The notes under the pieces were generated by a model. That model was not told the origin of the DNA. It did no database searches and saw only the letters and a program-made list of their open reading frames with translations. From positions 1 to 61,504 of the forward strand of contig NZ_JAMBNS010000019.1 in NCBI RefSeq assembly GCF_023715225.1: DNA of 61,504 bases. The letters are read 5' to 3'. The position numbers and the translations under genes were made by a program. Below are positions 59,796 to 61,504 of this stretch, piece by piece (positions within the stretch are counted from its first letter, which is position 1; every line of letters starts with the position of its first letter). Source of the DNA: Robertmurraya korlensis. GTDB lineage: Bacteria; Bacillota; Bacilli; Bacillales; Cytobacillaceae.

Positions 59796-59933
59796 TTACC
59801 ACTTAAAGCAAGCAGCACCAACGATGATTAATAGAATGAAAAGTACAACGATTAGCGCGAAGCCACCACCGTACCCAACTCCACCAACTGCTGGATAACC
59901 GCAACCGCTGTAAGGATATCCGTATCCGTACAT
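59796..59933 (-). CDS. YjcZ-family sporulation-associated small membrane protein
   Basis: A 45-residue protein: a Gly/Tyr-rich head ([20 protein letters not shown]), then [21 protein letters not shown], one membrane helix, and a short tail. This is the YjcZ family, found in spores of many Bacillus. AGGAGG is upstream of the ATG. It follows the next gene and is probably on the same message. Confidence 0.85.
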   Translation of the reverse strand: MYGYGYPYSGCGYPAVGGVGYGGGFALIVVLFILLIIVGAACFKW

Positions 59934-59966
59934 GTAAATTCCTCCTTTTATTGTTTTAGTTAATTA

Positions 59967-60074
59967 TTAATAACCGAAACCATAGCCCCAAGAAGCACCA
60001 ATGATAATTAAAAGGATAAATAAAACTACTAACAGAGCGAAACCTCCGCCGTATCCACCAAATGTTTCTGACAT
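59967..60074 (-). CDS. YjcZ-family small membrane protein
   Basis: A 35-residue protein, [19 protein letters not shown]..., ending GASWGYGFGY. It has the same [15 protein letters not shown] core as its neighbour, which suggests a local duplication. AAGGAGG precedes the ATG. It is the first of the pair. Confidence 0.85.
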   Translation of the reverse strand: MSETFGGYGGGFALLVVLFILLIIIGASWGYGFGY

Positions 60075-60158
60075 GTAAATTACCTCCTTAGTTGTAAGTC
60101 AATATATCCTATGTAAGAAACCCAAAATGTGCGAATAGTCAAAAGCCCTTTTTTAGGT

Positions 60159-60190
60159 AAAAAGCGGAGGCGGCTTGTACTGGGGCGACA
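60159..60190 (+). repeat. 32-bp interspersed repeat, copy 1
   Basis: The unit starts AAAAAGCGGAGGCGGCTTGT and ends GGGGCGACA. It is identical to copy 2 at 60276-60307. The 85 bp between them contain G+C-rich sequence (for example CCTAGCCGCTGGAGCTGGA) that looks like part of the same intergenic repeat family. G+C is far above that of the neighbouring DNA. Confidence 0.8.
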
Positions 60191-60275
60191 GGCATAAGAC
60201 GCACTCCGCAGGAAATCCTGATTTCTGGAGGAGGGTGGCTTATGACCCGAGCCCCTAGCCGCTGGAGCTGGATTG

Positions 60276-60307
60276 AAAAAGCGGAGGCGGCTTGTACTGG
60301 GGCGACA
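60276..60307 (+). repeat. 32-bp interspersed repeat, copy 2
   Basis: Identical to copy 1 at 60159-60190, in the same orientation, 117 bp apart start to start. Such G+C-rich intergenic repeats are common in many Bacillus genomes; the mobility mechanism is not evident here. Confidence 0.8.
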
Positions 60308-60316
60308 AGTAAAATA

Positions 60317-60350
60317 AACAAGAGCCTCCCCAAATGGGGAGGCTCTTGTT
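60317..60350. terminator. Strong terminator hairpin
   Basis: ACAAGAGCCTCCCC / GGGGAGGCTCTTGT with a 4-nt loop, a perfect 14-bp stem. On the minus strand it follows the gene ending at 60352; T tracts are short. Confidence 0.7.
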
Positions 60351-60351
60351 C

Positions 60352-60795
60352 CTACATGATCGGTCTCATTTCATAATTATTAATAATAGATTCTTTCATT
60401 TCAGCAAAATTATATTCGTATTGAATCTGATTTGGCAAAGGAAGTTCAATCCAACGATACAGACCAAATTGTGTAATTTGTTCTTTGTAAATTGGTCGAC
60501 AATTTTCTAATACACTTACATTGAAGGATTCAAAACCATCCAATTGAACTACTTCTTTAAGCAATTGCCTTTTCATTTCCAGACTCGTTACTTCTTTCTC
60601 CTTTTTGGAAGGAAGATGAATAACAATTTTTTCATCCTTTATTTGCTCCAAAATCATTAATTTTGATCTAGAAAGCTTCTTTAGCATTCTATTAATTTTC
60701 CAAAGAGAGACACCATCAATCGTCTTAAAAATTAATGCCATATTTTTTTTCATCTTTTCCATTTCCTTTATTTCCTCATTTTCGTATGTATGCAT
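60352..60795 (-). CDS. Protein of unknown function, basic and helical N-terminus
   Basis: A 147-residue soluble protein with a charged N-terminal helix region (EEIKEMEKMKKN), a basic core and a C-terminal YRWIELPLPNQIQYEYNFAEMKESI. No motif is recognised. Several Met codons near the start make the start uncertain; the one at residue 12 has a GAGG 10 nt upstream. It has the base composition of its neighbours and a strong terminator after it. Confidence 0.55.
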   Translation of the reverse strand: MHTYENEEIKEMEKMKKNMALIFKTIDGVSLWKINRMLKKLSRSKLMILEQIKDEKIVIHLPSKKEKEVTSLEMKRQLLKEVVQLDGFESFNVSVLENCRPIYKEQITQFGLYRWIELPLPNQIQYEYNFAEMKESIINNYEMRPIM

Positions 60796-61050
60796 AACAT
60801 ATCACAATTTGTCGATTTAAAAAATTGGACAATTGACCTAGCAAGTACCTGTCATTTTCTTATTCTTACTCAAGAACAGGACGTTTGTTGTATGTTTCTA
60901 TCATACATTACCAATATTGTTGTAAATTTACCGTCTATTATTAAAAAAAACCATTCTAAAGTAGTTTAATAGATTTTATGAAAAAAGGAAACTTCCATCT
61001 TATTCCTGCATAGATTTAAAGGTAGATTGAAGTAAAGGCGGAGAACAAGA

Positions 61051-61356
61051 GTGAGTCAATTAAAGCGATACTTGACGCAAAAACCTTGGGTTAGTTTGAA
61101 AATTGTTTTTTTAGTAGTTTGTCTCAGCGTACTTTTCCTTTTAGTAGCAAAGCTTTACTCAAATAATGCCAATGTCACTGATCAACCTAAGGAAGACGAA
61201 CCAGGGGAAAAAATCATCATCATTTTACCAAGTGGAAAAAAAGTTTATACGTACGAAAACTTAATTGTATCTGAAAATGGAAAGCTATACTACAAAGGAG
61301 ATCGATCAGAGCTTGATTTAACAGGTGGAATTGTCAAATATGAAGATTGGGAATAA
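61051..61356 (+). CDS. Small membrane-anchored protein, function unknown
   Basis: A 101-residue protein with one membrane helix (about 17-35: LKIVFLVVCLSVLFLLVAKLY) and an outer domain of about 60 residues with LPSGKKVYTYENLIVSENGKLYYKGDRSELDLTGG. The GTG start at 61051 follows AAAGGCGGAG. It is the last gene before the IS end, which is 21 bp away. Family unknown. Confidence 0.6.
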   Translation: MSQLKRYLTQKPWVSLKIVFLVVCLSVLFLLVAKLYSNNANVTDQPKEDEPGEKIIIILPSGKKVYTYENLIVSENGKLYYKGDRSELDLTGGIVKYEDWE

Positions 61357-61377
61357 AAAGGAAAAGCCATCCAATGA

Positions 61378-61504
61378 TGAACTGAGCCCCATTTTACGGA
61401 CAGTTTAAAAAAAGGTGCTTAAGCTGCTAATAGATGACTCCGGTATTGTACCGGGGTCATCTTCTTTAAGCCCCACTGATAACGATGATTGTTATATTCC
61501 TCAA
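61378..61504 (-). mobile_element. IS3-family (IS150-type) element, right end, inverted copy
   Basis: The sequence from TGAACTGAGCCCC inward is the reverse complement of 236 down to about 110 in the window's left edge. Over the shared 127 bp I find one mismatch in the coding part. The element continues beyond the window. Confidence 0.85.
61419..61504 (-). CDS. IS3-family transposase OrfB, C-terminal fragment (runs off the window)
   Basis: The last 28 codons of the same transposase as at 1-195, ending YQWGLKKMTPVQYRSHLLAA, with YNNHRY here against YNNLRY there. The gene is partial because of the window edge. Confidence 0.85.
   Translation of the reverse strand, partial: EEYNNHRYQWGLKKMTPVQYRSHLLAA

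Noticed and set aside
1-61504. Composite transposon bounded by the two IS ends
   Set aside because: The DNA between them is core chromosome with B. subtilis-like gene order, and the outer IS halves and target duplications are outside the window.

Overview
The window is a 61.5-kb piece of a low-G+C, endospore-forming Firmicute of the Bacillaceae. It carries Spo0E-family, SASP, YjcZ and KinD/KinE-like genes, sigma-I with RsgI, ClpE under CtsR boxes, and SAM-I and TPP riboswitches. Gene order follows, in reverse, the Bacillus subtilis 168 region from sigI to cheV as I remember it: cheV-patA-ykwC-ykwB-ptsI-ptsH-ykvS-ykvI-clpE-mhqR-kinD-spo0E-mtnDBXW-mtnE-mtnU-mtnK-ogt-kinE-ykrP-sspD-rsgI-sigI. 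Most of the window is therefore core chromosome. Both edges lie inside inverted copies of one IS3-family (IS150-type) element, so they may be assembly breakpoints or an invertible boundary.

Layout: (1) 1-236, end of an IS copy. (2) 261-12065, chemotaxis coupling (cheV), patA, ykwC/ykwB, PTS general proteins with an upstream cre-like site, a PilZ protein, an SDR enzyme, YkvS, a CPBP protease, a lipoprotein and YkvI. (3) 12190-18396, clpE with two CtsR boxes, an M3 oligopeptidase where B. subtilis has motAB, mhqR and a kinD-like kinase. (4) 18607-27156, a block not in the B. subtilis locus: MFS exporter, hemerythrin protein, fixABCX, ZIP transporter and YitT protein. (5) 27209-36595, spo0E, the methionine salvage genes with two SAM-I riboswitches but no mtnA, ogt and a kinE-like kinase. 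(6) 36714-41998, a chemoreceptor and a two-gene 2-oxoacid:ferredoxin oxidoreductase. (7) 42263-49785, an acyltransferase, a cobalamin-type radical SAM protein, spore proteins, rsgI-sigI and a DUF5667-like secreted protein. (8) 49881-61356, an RND exporter, an EAL protein, prfC, a TPP-riboswitch thiamin-precursor operon (thiY, DUF77, thiX, thiZ, a TatD-like hydrolase), two YjcZ peptides, a repeat and orphan small genes. (9) 61378-61504, the second IS end.

The most interesting pattern is a putative low-oxygen redox module. A perfect Fnr box sits at -41.5 of a promoter for the hemerythrin gene. One-mismatch boxes with the same geometry lie upstream of the 2-oxoacid:ferredoxin oxidoreductase genes and in the fixABCX/ZIP intergenic region. 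No nitrogenase gene is present, so the electron-bifurcating FixABCX complex and the ferredoxin-reducing enzyme probably exchange electrons through a shared ferredoxin for another purpose. A second pattern is a pair of elements, ACCC(CC/TT)-N19-CGTA, in front of sigI-rsgI and of the DUF5667-like gene. They look like sigma-I promoters and help to fix the sigI start codon. No rRNA, tRNA, CRISPR array or prophage was seen.
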